Positions 39,363-48,353 of a stretch of 64,000 bases of DNA are shown piece after piece. The DNA is from Thraustochytrium sp. TN22 (lineage: Eukaryota > Sar > Bigyra > Thraustochytrida > Thraustochytriidae). The stretch spans positions 62,001 to 126,000 of the forward strand of contig JABLUY010000004.1 of NCBI GenBank assembly GCA_013306675.1, read 5' to 3'. The notes beneath the pieces were generated by a model. It had not been told where the DNA came from. It worked only from the letters and a program-made list of their open reading frames with translations, and did not search any database. Each line of letters opens with the position of its first letter. Position 1 is the stretch's first letter. A program made the translations under genes and the position numbers.

Positions 39363-40979
39363 TCAACTCGTAGAAACGTTGGCGGTCTCGTAGAGCGCCA
39401 CATATGCCTCAGAGCGAGCGACGAGGTCCGGGTCGGTTGTCTGGATGTGCATATTCTGAAGCTCATACCACTGCGCCTCGGGCTTATGGTATGCATGGAC
39501 GAGGTAGGAGGCGTTCTGGATTGCAGGAACACTGTGTTTTTGGTGCTGGTGCTGCTGGTGCTGCGGCTGTAGGGCTTGCTGCTGCCTAGGCTTCCCGGCA
39601 GAGGGGGCTTCCGCAAAGGCGGCAGGGTCCGCAGACTTGTGACACATGCTCGCGAGGAGGTTGAAGCGCAAGGAGACTACAGCCGGCAACGACGGGACGG
39701 AGAGTGGGAAAGAAGGGGCCTCTGTTGGCGTAGACCGCTTGCGCTTGCGGTGTGACGGCGCGGCGCCGGCGGTGGCGACGGAGGTGGGCGCAACCGTGTA
39801 AGGCTGCATATCGAGACTGTGGATGCAGAGATCGACGATGGTCGGGTTTTTCTCCACAGAGAACTTGGTCTTGGTGAAACGACTGACATGCATGAGCAGG
39901 TAGGGTGGCAGACGCACAATGCGGTAGCGCTTGCGATGGATCTTGCCATCGACGACAGTGTCGAAGAAGCGCTTGCCCGCGTAGCGCTCGAGCGCTTCGC
40001 GAATGTCGATTTCTGGTACCAGCGACTGGCCCTCGCGGCCCTCCTTGAAGAGAGGCGAGGCCGGGAGGTCGAGCGGAAGCACGAGCATCGGAACCGTCTT
40101 GGCGGAGATGGGCGAGGCTGCGGCTGACCCGCCGAGACCGCTGCTCGAGCCGGCCGGCACGGCAACGTCTGCGCCGCCGTCCGCGGCAGCCTCCTCCATC
40201 ATGAAGGAGTGGTCCTTGGCACTCGCGAGAACCTCCGTCTCGATGCAGACCTCGCCCTGGAAGCAGCGGTGCACGATGCTGGACCCTGGTCGGTGCGAGC
40301 CTCCCAATCCGCGGTGGAGCTCGCCCAAGAGCCACTTGAGGAAGTCAGCGGCGTCCGCCTGCGCGTCCACGTCGAAGCGTTTCTCGCTCGCCCACGAGAC
40401 AGCCTGCGCGAACTCGTGCGCCGACACGCTTGCCTTTAGCTTGCGGCTGTTCCACAGCTTGCACATGAGCCGGCCCAGACTGCGCACCACATCCGACCGC
40501 GTCGCAGCGTAGTTGGCTTCGTTGAGCAAAAAGTCTCGCAGCGGCGCCACGCGTCCCAGCAGCTGCAGCGTCGCGTTCACATAGTCAGCCGGCCCCGCCT
40601 CGTTGAGTGGCGTGAGCCCGCGCGTGTAGCCCACGCCGAAGATGTCCGTCTTGCGCACCGTCGCGCGATCCAGGTCCGCCACCTCGCCGTCGTCAAAACG
40701 TGGGTACAGGTTGTACTGGATGTCGCGCAGCGAGGCATCTTCCACCTCGTAGTTGTCAGGCAGGCAGTAGACCTTGGCGGAGTCCAGATTCATGAACACA
40801 AAGTGCCCGGCTTGCACGGCGTGCGTCTTGGCGGGCGTCCCATCGCCGCGGCCTTGAAAGTACTTGCCGCACACCAGACAAGCGTAGACGTTCTGCGTCT
40901 TGAGCGTCACGCTGCAGACCTTCTCGAAGTCGAAGTTCAACGCCTTGCGGTCCACCGTATCCAGGTACGGGCACTCCAT
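39363..40979 (-). CDS. USP39: U4/U6.U5 tri-snRNP-associated protein USP39/Sad1
   Basis: 538 residues from MECPYLDTVDRKALNFDFEKVC (ATG 40977-40979); the family is recognisable from the second residue on. Upstream frame (to 41156) lacks the Arg/Ser-rich start of animal USP39. Residues 3-100 form the zf-UBP zinc finger (VYACLVCGKYFQGRG, then THAVQAGHFVFMNL and YCLPDNYEV). A UCH-type fold follows (VGYTRGLTPLNEAGPADYVNATLQLL, WLLGELHRGLGG, LPPYLLMHVSRFTKTKFSVEKNPTIV, AQWYELQNMHIQ). The nucleophilic Cys box is replaced (NEAGPADYVN) and the catalytic His is missing, as usual for USP39/Sad1. It is therefore a splicing scaffold for tri-snRNP assembly, not a deubiquitinase. A Ser/Gly/Ala-rich insert (residues about 270-300) and a Gln/His-rich insert (about 465-490) are lineage-specific. 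Its last 45 bases are duplicated at 33501-33545. Confidence 0.93.
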   Translation of the reverse strand: MECPYLDTVDRKALNFDFEKVCSVTLKTQNVYACLVCGKYFQGRGDGTPAKTHAVQAGHFVFMNLDSAKVYCLPDNYEVEDASLRDIQYNLYPRFDDGEVADLDRATVRKTDIFGVGYTRGLTPLNEAGPADYVNATLQLLGRVAPLRDFLLNEANYAATRSDVVRSLGRLMCKLWNSRKLKASVSAHEFAQAVSWASEKRFDVDAQADAADFLKWLLGELHRGLGGSHRPGSSIVHRCFQGEVCIETEVLASAKDHSFMMEEAAADGGADVAVPAGSSSGLGGSAAASPISAKTVPMLVLPLDLPASPLFKEGREGQSLVPEIDIREALERYAGKRFFDTVVDGKIHRKRYRIVRLPPYLLMHVSRFTKTKFSVEKNPTIVDLCIHSLDMQPYTVAPTSVATAGAAPSHRKRKRSTPTEAPSFPLSVPSLPAVVSLRFNLLASMCHKSADPAAFAEAPSAGKPRQQQALQPQHQQHQHQKHSVPAIQNASYLVHAYHKPEAQWYELQNMHIQTTDPDLVARSEAYVALYETANVSTS

Positions 40980-41182
40980 CCCGGCCGGCGAGCGGGCAGG
41001 GCGACCGAGCTGGCCGGAGCCGGAGGCCGGAGCTGCTGAGCACGGGGCCTGCCTGGCGCGAGCGAGGTAGCGCGAGCGCGCCAACCGCAAGTGGTCTCTG
41101 AAGGCGAGCTCGAGCTTGCTCGCCTGCTCGCGAGGTGACGCGCGCCTAGCGGTCAACCGGAAGCCCGCCCGCCCGCCCGCCC

Positions 41183-41213
<31 letters not shown>

Positions 41214-42425
41214 GCGGCGCCGCTGCCGCCGCGAAGGATGCTCTTGCCTCGCGTCCTCGCGCGCAGGAGTCCGACTCGGAGTCTGTCTGTCTGCGCGTGG
41301 TCACCGTGCCGCCACCGCCCAGGGCGCACTCGCGCGCGAGCGACTCCTGAGCACATCGCTCGGATCACTCACTGGCGAGGAAGTTGTGGGACTCGGACGC
41401 GATCATGATGATGGGGAAATCCAGCGGCGCCGCCGGCGCTGGCCCACATCGCCAGCCAAGGCGACGAAGAGCAGCTTTTGGTATCGCCACATCTGGCCGA
41501 CACATCGCATCGCAAGCGCTCGCAGCAAACTGCTTGCAAGGGTCAGCGTCGCAGCACGGCGCTGTCCAAGGAGACCATGGAAACGCACGGTCCGGTCCTC
41601 ACGGCGTACAGCACTGGCATTGGCTGGCTGATGCGAGCTTGGCTTGCAGGCTGGCGACTCTGTGGCGGCGAGCAGCGCCTGGCTGGCCGCGCGCGACCGG
41701 CACTGCCTGCCAGTGAGCCCAGCGTAGCCGAGAAATACTGCACTGGGGACATCGAAAGTCGCTCGCAGTTGGTACCTGACTGTGAGACTCCTCTTAGAGT
41801 CTGGGTTGGCAAGCAAGCGCAAGCAAGCACCACAGCCAGATCTTGCGCCAGCACGTCCCGGTTGGTTCTCATACTGCGTTTGGCAAGGCTGTAAAACTCA
41901 TTGGTCAACCAGGTAACGTGTAATCTCGCGCATCGGAACGCGGCATACGCAGTGAAATAGAGCGCATCGCGCCGCATCGATGGCGAGCCGGCGTTGGGCG
42001 TAATGCGATACAGTCTCACGGTCAGGTGAGAGTGCGTACAACGGCAAGGGGGTGGACGTACAACGCTCTACAAGGCAAAGACAGCAGTTCTCCGGTTCCG
42101 ACAACTTTGTGTGACGGATCTTGTCCGCCGCGACTCGTCCGACACCAAGCGGCGCCGTCTGCGGCGCCGTCACAGTGACACAGGCTAAGGCAGGCAGACC
42201 TTGGACTTGCATCCATGTCCCTGCAGCACCAGGCAGTTGCAAGGAAATGTCGTTGAGCGGACTGTGACACATTGACATAGACGCGAAGCTGCTGGCTGCA
42301 GAAACGCGGTCCTCGTAGCCGCGACGTAGCGCAAGGAGGCGGCAAACCCATAAAGCACCAAGCAAGCCAGCCAGCAGGACGACAGCCGAGCAGCAAGCAA
42401 GCAAGAAGGCAGGCAGGCGAGCAGG
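40980..42425. promoter_or_regulatory. Divergent intergenic region between USP39 and the crotonase gene
   Basis: 1.45 kb between divergent genes. It contains (CTGG)n/(GGCT)n at about 41181-41212, CCCGCCCG repeats just before that, and an AAGCAAGCAAG/GGCAGGCAGG tract (about 42396-42424) immediately upstream of the crotonase ATG. The latter resembles the (GCAG)n leader of the EF-G region. Candidate ORFs look like composition artefacts. Confidence 0.45.
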
Positions 42426-43256
42426 ATGACCACCACGTTCGAGACGATCACGGTGGAGCGCGATGAGCGCGGGTGGGATGTGGTCTCCCTCAACCTGCCG
42501 AAGAAGCTGAATGCGGCCAACGCGAAGATGCAGACTGAGCTGCTTCGCTACTTTTCAGCGCTGGAGACAGACGAGCTGGTGAATCCCAAGGAGGACGGGC
42601 CGACGCCGCGCGCCGTCATCCTCAAGGCCAACGGCCGCGCTTTCTGCGCTGGCCTGGACCTCTCGGACGGTGGTGGCGACACGTTGAACGCCGAGGGGGG
42701 CGCCTTTTTCAACGCGCAGCGCCGCATCACGCAGATTATCCTGGTGATGCGCCGCATCAAGCAGCCCATCATCGGCCTGCTGCAGGGCGCCACCGCGGGC
42801 ATCGGCCTGGCCCTCGCGCTGGCCTGCGACGTCCGCCTCATCACCAAGGACTTCAAGTGCAACGTCGCCATGGCTAAGATCGGCCTCACCGGCGGCGACC
42901 TCGGTATTTCCTACCACCTGCCGCGCGCCGTCGGCCCGGCCGTCGCGGGCGAGATGATGATGACTGGCCGTTTCCTCCAGGCCGACCGCGCCTACCAGCT
43001 CGGCTTTGCCAACTCCATGCACGAGTCCTACGACGAGATGCTCAAGGCCGGTGAGGACATGGCCAAGACCATGATCGAGGTCATGGCGCCCATGCCCCTC
43101 TTTCTCACCAAGGAGATCCTCAACCTTTCCCACTCCTCCCCGAGCCTCTTCAACTCGGTTGCCATCGAGGACCGCCAGCAGCTCATGTCCCTCAAGGATC
43201 CGAGCTTCGGCGTCTACCTCATGAAGGGCTTCGCCGCCAGCAAGGGCAAGCTCTGA
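42426..43256 (+). CDS. Enoyl-CoA hydratase/isomerase (crotonase) family protein
   Basis: 276 residues, single exon, from MTTTFETITVERDERGWDVVSLN. Crotonase landmarks: LNLPKKLNAANAKM, the first oxyanion loop AFCAGLDLS (about residue 75), GATAGIGLALALACDVRLI (second oxyanion Gly, about residue 125) and KIGLTGGDLGISYHLPRAVG. The first catalytic Glu of classical hydratases (Q-P-E before I-L-L-G) appears to be Ala or Lys here; the second (AGEMMMTG) is present. One Glu is compatible with an isomerase or a specialised crotonase rather than a standard beta-oxidation hydratase, so the reaction is left open. The C-terminus is SKGKL; the final GKL could be a weak peroxisomal PTS1 (inference). No mitochondrial presequence is evident. 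The stop codon lies in a threefold tandem repeat. Confidence 0.85.
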   Translation: MTTTFETITVERDERGWDVVSLNLPKKLNAANAKMQTELLRYFSALETDELVNPKEDGPTPRAVILKANGRAFCAGLDLSDGGGDTLNAEGGAFFNAQRRITQIILVMRRIKQPIIGLLQGATAGIGLALALACDVRLITKDFKCNVAMAKIGLTGGDLGISYHLPRAVGPAVAGEMMMTGRFLQADRAYQLGFANSMHESYDEMLKAGEDMAKTMIEVMAPMPLFLTKEILNLSHSSPSLFNSVAIEDRQQLMSLKDPSFGVYLMKGFAASKGKL

Positions 43257-43372
43257 TTCGCTCGTACACTTGTAGCGTGCCGCCAGCAAGCGCAAGCTCT
43301 GATTCGCTTGTACACTTCAAGCCGTGCCGCCAGCAAGCGCAAGCTCTGATTCGATCGCACACTTCAAGCGCG
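43233..43372 (+). repeat. Threefold tandem repeat spanning the crotonase stop codon
   Basis: Three copies of a 46-47-base unit starting at 43233, 43279 and 43326 (GCCGCCAGCAAG, then GCAAGCTCTGATTCG, then ACACTT). The first copy codes for the last residues plus stop; the other two lie in the 3' UTR and keep the same S-K-x-K-L-stop reading. Confidence 0.9.
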
Positions 43373-43736
43373 CAACCTAGACAAGTTCACCAACGCTCCG
43401 TGACAGCCTGCGATCCACAAATATCTATATTTACGTCCAACACACGGGTGCCAAGCTTGAACGCAAGGACCTGTAGCGTAGCGACCAGCCCCAGCGAATC
43501 CAACCATGTGCTGATTTCATTAGCCTGGCACGACAGGCGAAGCAGCGAGCTCTGCGCTGCGTCAGCGCCAGCGGCTCTCCTCATCGGGGCGCGCCTCCGA
43601 TGACGGACGACGACGATGACGACGACGAGGTTGGCTGTGACGTCCGAGTCCACTTGAACGATATTCCCAAGTTTGGGCAAGCAAGCAAGCCTGCAGAGCA
43701 ACATCGTCGGGACGCGGCGCGCGGCGGCGCTGCGCG
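43373..43736. other. Crotonase 3' flank and leader of the PUF gene
   Basis: 364 bases with no gene. A (GACGAC)n tract lies at about 43600-43628 and GGCGGCGCTGCGCG just before the PUF start. Confidence 0.5.
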
Positions 43737-46124
43737 ATGGCGGACGGGTGGGGGCGGTGGCAGGCGCCGGGCGGCGGCGCAGCGGGCGGCGGCTTCGGCA
43801 ACGGCGGCGGCAGCGGCAGCGGCCAGCGGTGCCATGAGCTCGCGGCCACGGAGCAGCAGCAGCAGCAGCAGCAACAACAGGTGAGGGTGCAGGCGCAGGC
43901 GCAGCAGGAGCTGCGTGGCGGCGGCACGGCGGGCGGCCAGAATCAAGAGCCCGTGGCGGGCACGAACGATGACTTCTCGTCGCTGGCCGGCGCGCTGAGC
44001 GCCATGGGCGCGCCTGGCGGCGACGCCGGCGAAGTACAGCGGGAGCCCGTCTGGGGAGGCAGCAGCCTGTGGGGCAGCGCGCCTACCACGACGGCAACAG
44101 GAGACGGCGCGACGGCCGGCTTCCTCCAACCGCTCGACGACCTGGTGCCCTTCGACATGACCGGCGTCGCGTCGACCGATCTGCAGGGCGCCTCCGCGCT
44201 GGGCCACCGCACGGAGCTTCGCCCGCCGCCAGGGCTTGGCGCGCGCGCGTCGTCAACCGGCCAGCGGGCTCCGGTCGGCCCGCCGCCCGGGCTCGCAGGC
44301 GCGGGGGGAATGGGCTTTTCATCTCCGGCACACGCCCCGGACGCCGCCGGGCTGGACACCCGAGTTCCACCGGCACAATCTCAAGGAGCGCAGCAGGCGC
44401 ACTCGTACTTTTCTGCGCCGCCGTCATCGACGGCGAGCGCGCCATTAAGCATCTTCGAGCAGCCACGGCGCGGTGTCAAGACCAAGAAGCGCCAGAGTAT
44501 GGAAGTACCTGCCGTGCCGCGCATCGCACAGGGCGCTTCAGTCAAGAAGTTGGACGACGACATCGAGGAGCTGCGCGCCAAACTCATCGAGCGGCAGCGC
44601 CGGCTCCGGGCGCAAGAGGAAGCTCTGCTTCGCCCAGCACCCGGCGAGGCGGACGCCATTGACGTTGACGCGGAGCTCAAGCGCCTCCAGGGCGAGTACC
44701 CGCTCGCTGCCGGCGCCGACGCCGCTGGTAAGCTCGACGTGGACGGCCTGCTTGAGCGCGTGGAATCGCGGCCGCCGCTCGCCCAGATCATGGGCGCGGT
44801 CGCGAGTGGGAGCGGCGCCAGTGCCAGCGCCAACGCCAGCGCCAGCGCCAGCGCCGGCCTGGGCCTTAGGATGGCCACTAGCACGCCCAGAGAAGGTTGG
44901 GGCGGCTCGGCCGCCGGAATTAGCGCCGGCAACCCGAGCCCAGACTTGAGCGGGCACGCAGGGCGCGCAACGACCAGCGCGTCAAGTGAGATCTTCTTGC
45001 CGGCTGCCCGCCGCGAGGAGATTGTGAGCTCGCTGCGCACGGTGGCTGGGAGCCAGGCAGTGCAGCAGGACCTGAACCGCATTGCGCAGCCCGGCCTGGG
45101 CGCCGGTGAGTACGACGAGCTCATGCACAGGGCCCTGGAGGTCTTTGTGTCAGCGCAGGGCCAGCTGGGGAGGCTGCTCACGCACCGCACGGCCAACTAC
45201 GCCGTCTCGAAGCTCTTCGAGGTGCTCGACGCGCCAGACCGCCTGCAGTTCCTGCAGGAGATCAAGAACCGCCTGAGCCGCATTGCGCAGCACCCGCAGG
45301 GCACCTTTGCCCTGCAAAAGATCATCTCGGCGCTGCGCGACCCAGAACACCTGCGCATCGTGCAGGAGGGCCTGCGCTTCGAGATGCGCAGCCTCGCACT
45401 CGACCGCAACGCGACCTTTACGCTGCAGAAGCTCTTCTCCTCGCCACTCAGGGGCGATCTCGCGCGCTTCTCACTCGCGCTCCTGCTTCTGCACAACGAG
45501 GCACGCAGCGACGACAACCTTGACGCGCTCAAAGCCGAGGTCGCCCAGGCCGACATCGACTACGTGCGCCAGGCCTGCCTCAACAAACACGGCGCCATGC
45601 TGCTCACCGCTTTCTCACGCCATTGCCCGGAGACCAGCTTCGCGCTTCTCGTGCACATTATGCTTCCCAATCTCGTAGACGCCGCCTGCAACCAGTTCGG
45701 CAACTACGTCGTGCAAAAGGCACTCGAGCGCGCCTGCGGCTCCAGTGCGCAGCCGGCACTCGCCGGCGCGCTCACCGACGCGCTCTGCTATCCCGATGCT
45801 TCTCTCCTGCGCGTCGCCACTGACCCCTTCGGCGTCAAGGTCTTCCTCTCCGCGCTCTCGCAGAGCGCAGCCGTCCGTTCCACCATCACCGCGCGCATCT
45901 TTTGCCCCGTTGCAGATCCCAGCCTGCAGCATGCGCAGGTCACCCTCGCGCTCATGTGCAATTCCGAATCATCCACGCTCCTCAAGCGCGCCATTCGCCT
46001 CGAGGAAGACACCGCCACGCGCGCGCAAAACGCTGCCGTCCTCTGGGATATCCTTCCACACTGTCGCGAGCTCACCGCAGCCTCGGAGTATGAGCGCTGG
46101 GTCCATTTCCTTGAGCGCAGCTGA
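43737..46124 (+). CDS. Pumilio/PUF-family RNA-binding protein
   Basis: 795 residues, single exon, from MADGWGRWQAPGGG. Residues 1-430 are low complexity: Gly-rich, poly-Gln (about residue 38), P-P-G-L motifs and an Ala-Ser run. From about residue 435 come PUF repeats with the R1-like cap (AQGQLGRLLTHRTANYAVSKLFE). Further repeats are HPQGTFALQKIISAL, DRNATFTLQKLFSS, NKHGAMLLTAFSRH, NQFGNYVVQKALERA and DPFGVKVFLSALSQ. The code residues (N-Y..K, Q/T-F..Q, N-Y..Q) are those of Pumilio helices that each contact one RNA base. PUF proteins bind 3' UTR elements and control translation or decay. The repeats are more diverged than in the conserved PUM/Puf3 group (several code positions are non-standard). 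A PUF of atypical specificity, or a Puf4/5-like paralogue, is therefore likelier than a PUM1 orthologue. Confidence 0.85.
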   Translation: MADGWGRWQAPGGGAAGGGFGNGGGSGSGQRCHELAATEQQQQQQQQQVRVQAQAQQELRGGGTAGGQNQEPVAGTNDDFSSLAGALSAMGAPGGDAGEVQREPVWGGSSLWGSAPTTTATGDGATAGFLQPLDDLVPFDMTGVASTDLQGASALGHRTELRPPPGLGARASSTGQRAPVGPPPGLAGAGGMGFSSPAHAPDAAGLDTRVPPAQSQGAQQAHSYFSAPPSSTASAPLSIFEQPRRGVKTKKRQSMEVPAVPRIAQGASVKKLDDDIEELRAKLIERQRRLRAQEEALLRPAPGEADAIDVDAELKRLQGEYPLAAGADAAGKLDVDGLLERVESRPPLAQIMGAVASGSGASASANASASASAGLGLRMATSTPREGWGGSAAGISAGNPSPDLSGHAGRATTSASSEIFLPAARREEIVSSLRTVAGSQAVQQDLNRIAQPGLGAGEYDELMHRALEVFVSAQGQLGRLLTHRTANYAVSKLFEVLDAPDRLQFLQEIKNRLSRIAQHPQGTFALQKIISALRDPEHLRIVQEGLRFEMRSLALDRNATFTLQKLFSSPLRGDLARFSLALLLLHNEARSDDNLDALKAEVAQADIDYVRQACLNKHGAMLLTAFSRHCPETSFALLVHIMLPNLVDAACNQFGNYVVQKALERACGSSAQPALAGALTDALCYPDASLLRVATDPFGVKVFLSALSQSAAVRSTITARIFCPVADPSLQHAQVTLALMCNSESSTLLKRAIRLEEDTATRAQNAAVLWDILPHCRELTAASEYERWVHFLERS

Positions 46125-46656
46125 GCTTCGCGCGCAAGCGCGAGCGCGACCCGACAGCACTTCGATTCATGTGTACCTTTTATAACATCGCTCAAGAAGA
46201 GACGCTCCTTGCATCCTTTTCCCTTGTCATGAGCATTGATCTCTTCCCTGTTGTCTCACTGCCAGGTATCGAGTACTTGTACTTGACTGGCGAGCCAGCA
46301 GTGTCGTGCCACGCTTGGCAAGAAGAAAGACATCTGCTCGGCCCGTCGCGTGCGGTTTGGCCACGTGCGAGCACTCGCAGCTCACATTCACGGTCCGCGC
46401 ACCGAGAAAGCAATCGATGATGACGTGCAAGGTACAGCGCACTCAAGCGAACCCGGCTTTTCAGCGATGCATCAAGCAGCAAAGGCAGGGACAGCGGTAC
46501 AAATTAGTAAAGGGCCGGGCCGCCGGCCTTGGTTGTCGCCCCTGTTTCCAACGCCGTCGATGTCGTGAGGATCCAAGCGCGCGCGCAGCTCAGGGGGCTC
46601 CTCGTTTTCAGTAGGTCTGCCTCTTTCTTCGACATGTGGCTTGCCTCTTTTTAAAA
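46125..46656. other. Convergent intergenic region
   Basis: About 530 bases between the 3' ends of the PUF and LarE-like genes. CCTTTTATAACATCG lies at about 46177. No supported ORF or repeat. Confidence 0.5.
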
Positions 46657-47717
46657 TTACACCTGCTTGCGCCCGAACGAGGGAGGCAGATCAAGCTGCT
46701 TGCTGACACTGCCAGAACGAAATCGAGCCACCTCCACTCGTGAGGGAGGGACGCCCAAGGCGTGTTCGAGCGCCAAGACCGCGTCGCGCGCTGCCGCCAA
46801 GCGCGTCTCGTCCACCTCGACGCGGTAGCGCCCCCCACTTAGCATGCGAAAGCGCAGATTGTCCCCGAGGTCCAAGTCCATGCGCTCGCGCAGCAACTCT
46901 TCGGCGCGCTCAACCTTGGCGAGGTGCTCCTCGATGGCACGAACGCCAGGGGCAAGTCTGGACCGCAGGCATGGTGAAGCAGCGATGCGCGCCGTGCGCA
47001 AGCCCAACAACGTTGCCACGTCGCGTACCTCGGCCTTGGTGAGGCTCGCCAGCGGCGACGCCACGCCGAACTCCTCAGCAGCCTACACAAAGAGCGCACG
47101 TCAGTGAGAAGAGCGAGCACTAGAACGCCGCAGCGCGCCACCTGACTTACCACAAGCCCAAGCCGCGTCGGGTCCTCAGCGTCGTCCGCATTGGTCCCGT
47201 TGAAGAGCCGCACCTGTGCGCGCGACGGCGTGGCGAAGTGTCGTCCGATGGCGCCTAGCACGTCGCCGTAGAGCGCCTGCTTGCAGTGGTAGCAGCTCTC
47301 GCCCTCATTGGCCACATAGGCCGCCTTGGACCCCTCCGAGGTGGCCACCTCCACGAGGCGAATGCCGATGTCCTCCCTGGCCACGGTGCGCGCCTGTTCC
47401 AGCTGCCGCCGCGGCAGCGACGCCGACACGCCTAGCGCCGCCACCGCGCCGTCACGCCCGAAGACCCGCTGCACGCACGCCGCCACCACGCTCGAGTCCA
47501 CGCCGCCCGAGAACGCCACCACGTTGAGCCCGCTGCGCGCGCGCGTCCCGCTCTGCTCCACGCTCGCCAGGACGCGCTCCAGCAGCGCCTCGGTCGCCCT
47601 GGCCGCCGTCATCCTCCTCCCCGCCAGCGTCCGCGACCCGGCGCGGCGCGGCGCTGCGCGCTGCGGTGCAGCTGCTGCTCTGCTCTGCTCTGCTCCGTGC
47701 AGCGCTGCGCTCTGCAC
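46657..47717 (-). CDS. LarE-like ATP-pyrophosphatase / sulfur transferase (one intron)
   Basis: Two exons, 47154-47717 and 46657-47083, joined across an intron (47084-47153, donor GTAAGTCAGG, acceptor TGTGTAG) in phase 0: ...DPTRLGLV then AAEEFGVASPLASLTKAEVR. About 330 residues. The N-terminal 35 are Arg/Ala/Ser-rich and could target mitochondria; the second ATG (47610-47612) begins the conserved part. The PP-loop SGGVDSSVVAAC (about residue 72) marks an adenylating N-type ATP-pyrophosphatase. ESCYHCKQALY, FNGTNADDAEDPTRLGLVAAEEFGVASPL and IAASPCLRSRLAPG follow the bacterial LarE family. There the SPC-type Cys is the sacrificial sulfur donor for the nickel-pincer cofactor, or, with the C-x-x-C, an iron-sulfur ligand. 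All three cysteines are present here. Nickel-pincer biosynthesis is not proven in this organism; another thiolation role is possible. Confidence 0.8.
47084..47153 (-). other. Intron in the LarE-like gene
   Basis: 70 bases, GTAAGT donor and TGTGTAG acceptor on the minus strand. Its removal restores the conserved G-L-V-A-A-E-E-F-G-V segment of the family. Confidence 0.85.
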
Positions 47718-48353
47718 TGCACGCTGCTCGTACGTCGCGGGCGGCAGCAGCTCCTCGTGCTCGCGCTCGACCTCGCGCTCGACCTCGAGCGCCGCCTGGC
47801 TGCGGTCTCGCTCCAGACGGGCCGCCGGGCCGGGCGAGCGTGCGGGCGGCGCCTCGTTCGCCGCGCTCGCCGCTCGCTCGCCGCTCGCTCACGGCCGCAT
47901 CGAGGTCTGACTCCGAGTCTGATCGCGGTCCCTGATTCTGCAGCTGATGCTCGCGCCCTGTTCCTTCGTTCTCCAGGCGGCGTTCCCGTTCCCGTTCTCC
48001 GAAAAAGGGCCCATGTGGCGCCCGAAGCGGCCGAACGGTCAAATGGAGGCGCGCACGTCGGGCCGAGACAAGAGTCGGAGAGCGGGAGAGCGAGCGAGAG
48101 AGGAGGGAGAGGGAGGGAGAGCTCTACGCGCCCGCTGCGTAGAGCTCTTCGCGCGGCGGAGCCGTGCGAGTGTCGAGGAGTGCAGAGCGAGAAGAGCGAC
48201 GCCGGAGAGCCCGGCGAGGCGAGGCGAGGCCGGGCGACGCGGAGCGGCCAAGGTGTCCGCGCCCAGATCGATCTCTTCGCTCGCACGGCACGGCACGGCA
48301 CGGCACGGCACGGCCGAGGACGTGAGGCGCGCTCGTAAAAAGGCGACGGCAAG
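47718..48353. promoter_or_regulatory. Divergent promoter region between the LarE-like gene and IFT172
   Basis: 636 bases. It contains an imperfect inverted pair, GAGCTCTACGCG and CGTAGAGCTCTTCGCGCG, at about 48118-48153; a (GCGAG) tract at about 48212-48232; and five or six copies of CACGG/GGCAC at about 48285-48315, 40 bases before the IFT172 ATG. No TATA box. Overlapping ORFs in all frames are composition artefacts. Confidence 0.5.

Larger units (their letters stand above)
33546..39406. repeat. Tandem segmental duplication, unit 2
   Basis: Second unit of the duplication, about 5.86 kb, with the same gene order as 27959-33545. It is longer mainly through small insertions in the LRR upstream flank. 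One is a direct repeat CACGTGTCCGGCCAAGAT at about 38013-38050; another is a repeated TCTTTCACCAGCACCTCC at about 38105-38160. The right end runs into the intact USP39 gene. Confidence 0.9.
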
